This document shows positions 4,469 through 5,607 of a stretch of 5,607 nt of DNA, in pieces (the first letter of the stretch is position 1; each line of letters begins with the position of its first letter). A program made the translations under genes and the position numbers. The notes under the pieces are model-generated. The model was not told the DNA's origin and did no database searches. It worked only from the letters and a program-made list of their open reading frames with translations. Source of the stretch: an uncultured Eubacteriales bacterium (GTDB lineage: Bacteria > Bacillota > Clostridia > Lachnospirales > Anaerotignaceae); NCBI GenBank assembly GCA_959604475.1, contig CAUHBX010000080.1, positions 1 to 5,607 on the forward strand, given 5' to 3'.

Positions 4469-5431
4469 TAGTTTGGCTATAGTAACATTTTTGTAGTAAT
4501 GGTCAAGTATCGCTTTGTAATCCGAACCGTTTTCGGCCATATATTTGGCACCGTACTGGCTCATTCCGGCGCCGTGCCCGAATCCCTTTGTTGTAAAGGA
4601 AATTCCTCCATCAGCTTTCGCAACGGTAAAATTACTGCTTCTAAGTCCGAGCGCCTCCCTGACCTCTTTGCCGGTAAAGCCCATTCCCGCTATGCTTATA
4701 TCTGTTATGTATCCGGCCTGGCTTCTCTCATTTATTTTTATGGTATCAAACAGCGTTGCCGCTTCCGCCTGAAAATCGGGATATTTTTCTTTAAACGAAG
4801 CTATTATTTCGTCCTCGCTGATTGTTTTTGTCGTTTCATAATTTGGAGCAAGCGTATCACCCTCGCTGTCGGTGCTCTCCAGATACGGAAGGTCATAGTT
4901 CCATATATTGCCTGCCGTCTCCGTTTCCCCGGCGCTGGTGGAGTGGAACACAGCAAGTATCGGCTCCCCGTCATATTCCATTATTTCTCCCGCCGTGGTG
5001 TCAACGGCTTCGCAAATTTTTGCGTAATATGCATCAAAGTTCTCTCCCCAGTTTTCCTTCATTTTTTCCTCGGTTATATATGCCTGGCCTATGTCGGCAG
5101 GAGCCAGCTCAAACTCTGCATTTTCCACAGCCCTGACTGCGTATGTTCTCGACGCTACAGCCTGCGCCTTCAGCGCGTCCAGCGGAAAAGAAACCGGCAT
5201 TTCCGCAGCCACAACGCCCTTTAAATACTCCTCCATATCCTCCCCGCCTACTGTATATGAAACCGCCGGAACATATTGCTCAGTATCCCCGTTCTTTTTT
5301 TCATGTATAATCTGCGGAAGGGATGCGCCCGAGGCCGAAAGCTTCGCAACGGTAAAAGGCACCCCCACAATGCATATGAGAACATAAAGCTGGGAAATCA
5401 CGAAATACTTTTTTATTGTTTTCATCTTCAT
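4466..5431 (-). CDS. spoIID: SpoIID-family peptidoglycan lytic transglycosylase
   Basis: SpoIID proteins are membrane-anchored lytic transglycosylases that cut peptidoglycan glycan strands stripped of peptides, during engulfment of the forespore. From ATG 5431 the protein has 321 aa, near the B. subtilis length (about 340). Residues 9-27 form a hydrophobic N-terminal anchor. YLKGVVAAEMPVSFPLDALKAQAVASRTYA (69-98) carries the conserved catalytic Glu77. FHSTSAGETE (162-171) and GFGHGAGMSQYGA (283-295) are family hallmarks, and HYYKNVTI (311-318) ends the domain. The His/Cys segment that binds zinc in C. difficile SpoIID seems absent between residues 102 and 119. GGGAGGG (5439-5445), seven nt upstream, fixes the start; a longer reading to 5560 runs through a terminator hairpin. 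No spoIIQ-like gene follows, so this could be a SpoIID-type paralogue rather than the main sporulation copy. Confidence 0.88.
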   Translation of the reverse strand: MKMKTIKKYFVISQLYVLICIVGVPFTVAKLSASGASLPQIIHEKKNGDTEQYVPAVSYTVGGEDMEEYLKGVVAAEMPVSFPLDALKAQAVASRTYAVRAVENAEFELAPADIGQAYITEEKMKENWGENFDAYYAKICEAVDTTAGEIMEYDGEPILAVFHSTSAGETETAGNIWNYDLPYLESTDSEGDTLAPNYETTKTISEDEIIASFKEKYPDFQAEAATLFDTIKINERSQAGYITDISIAGMGFTGKEVREALGLRSSNFTVAKADGGISFTTKGFGHGAGMSQYGAKYMAENGSDYKAILDHYYKNVTIAKL

Positions 5432-5438
5432 GGCAATA

Positions 5439-5445
5439 CCCTCCC
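5439..5445 (-). promoter_or_regulatory. Ribosome binding site deciding the spoIID start
   Basis: GGGAGGG on the minus strand is 7 nt upstream of ATG 5431. A second in-frame ATG two codons later (5425) is possible but less well spaced. Confidence 0.7.
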
Positions 5446-5498
5446 AATAAGGAGTATATGCCATATCCCGCTTATCCAATAACGCGCAATTAAAGACA

Positions 5499-5537
5499 AA
5501 AAAACAACGGATAAATTTGGAATATCCGTTGTTTTTT
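5499..5537. terminator. Strong intrinsic terminator hairpin upstream of spoIID
   Basis: A 15-bp perfect stem (5499-5513 with 5523-5537) has a 9-base loop, a core ACAACGGATA, and runs of A on the left and T on the right, so it could work on either strand. No plus-strand gene precedes it, so it most likely ends a minus-strand gene whose body lies beyond the right edge. That isolates spoIID as its own unit. The remaining bases to 5607 hold no ORF or RNA that can be supported. Confidence 0.8.
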
Positions 5538-5607
5538 GCTTCCGTACGATTTTTAGTCATAACCTAATATTAAAAGGCAGTCGTTATAACTGTCATTTTA
5601 TATTGCT

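Noticed and set aside
4499..5224. 241-aa plus-strand ORF opposite spoIID
   Set aside because: It is an antisense shadow of a gene with clear SpoIID motifs, and the translation shows no recognisable domain.
5432..5560. 43-residue N-terminal extension of SpoIID
   Set aside because: It would read through a 15-bp terminator hairpin, and a clear RBS precedes ATG 5431, which is followed directly by a normal membrane anchor.
5582..5596. Inverted repeat around GTTATAAC near the right edge
   Set aside because: The perfect part is only 8 bp, with no second copy or promoter to give it meaning.
5570..5607. Possible 3' tail of a minus-strand gene (about 12 codons ending in TAA at 5570-5572)
   Set aside because: An open stretch this short is expected by chance. 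The hairpin at 5499-5537 hints at a gene there, but the frame cannot be chosen from the window.

Overview
The window looks like part of a chromosome from an anaerobic, spore-forming Clostridia member (Lachnospiraceae-like). The reasons are a SpoIID-type sporulation protein, a thiamine-pyrophosphate (TPP) riboswitch with a Firmicutes-style intrinsic terminator, strong AGGAGG-type ribosome binding sites, TTGACA/TATAAT promoters and moderate GC. The genus is an inference. No mobile element, CRISPR array, rRNA or tRNA was seen.

Layout. (1) Positions 3-548 (+) hold the 3' part of an ABC transporter ATPase, cut by the window edge. A perfect hairpin at 553-580 separates it from (2) a convergent gene at 584-1501 (-). 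That gene encodes a stand-alone protein resembling the catalytic domain of 2-oxoacid dehydrogenase E2 acyltransferases, but the catalytic His position appears to be Glu. (3) The 1502-1798 intergenic region carries two divergent sigma-A-type promoters, a TPP riboswitch and an attenuator terminator. These drive (4) thiM, hydroxyethylthiazole kinase, at 1799-2635 (+). A hairpin at 2664-2695 ends thiM and also ends (5) an operon on the minus strand, read from 4375 down to 2692. The operon encodes a TetR-family regulator, a small flavodoxin-like protein with a CX2CX2CX7C cluster motif, and a flavodoxin-fold oxidoreductase. Its promoter at 4408-4435 is bracketed by two copies of a TCTrGACAATGTCwAkA-like palindrome, probably the regulator's own operators. 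(6) A 13-bp-stem hairpin lies between this promoter and the end of a spoIID-like gene at 4466-5431 (-). (7) The last ~175 bases hold a further strong hairpin at 5499-5537 and no gene that can be supported.

How the genes work together. The thiM unit is a single-gene thiazole salvage unit shut off by TPP. The TetR-flavoprotein operon is tightly coupled (ATGA overlap, then a 7-base overlap with a TTG start). Its two products look complementary: one has the cysteine cluster but no recognisable FMN-phosphate loop, the other has the loop but no cluster. The operon's substrate and inducer cannot be read from the sequence. The ABC ATPase, acyltransferase-like gene and spoIID are separate transcription units with no visible link to their neighbours.

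The points most worth a second look are the paired flavoproteins and their operators, the E2-like protein lacking the catalytic His, and the SpoIID protein lacking the His/Cys zinc-site loop. None of these proves a new system. They are deviations within known families.
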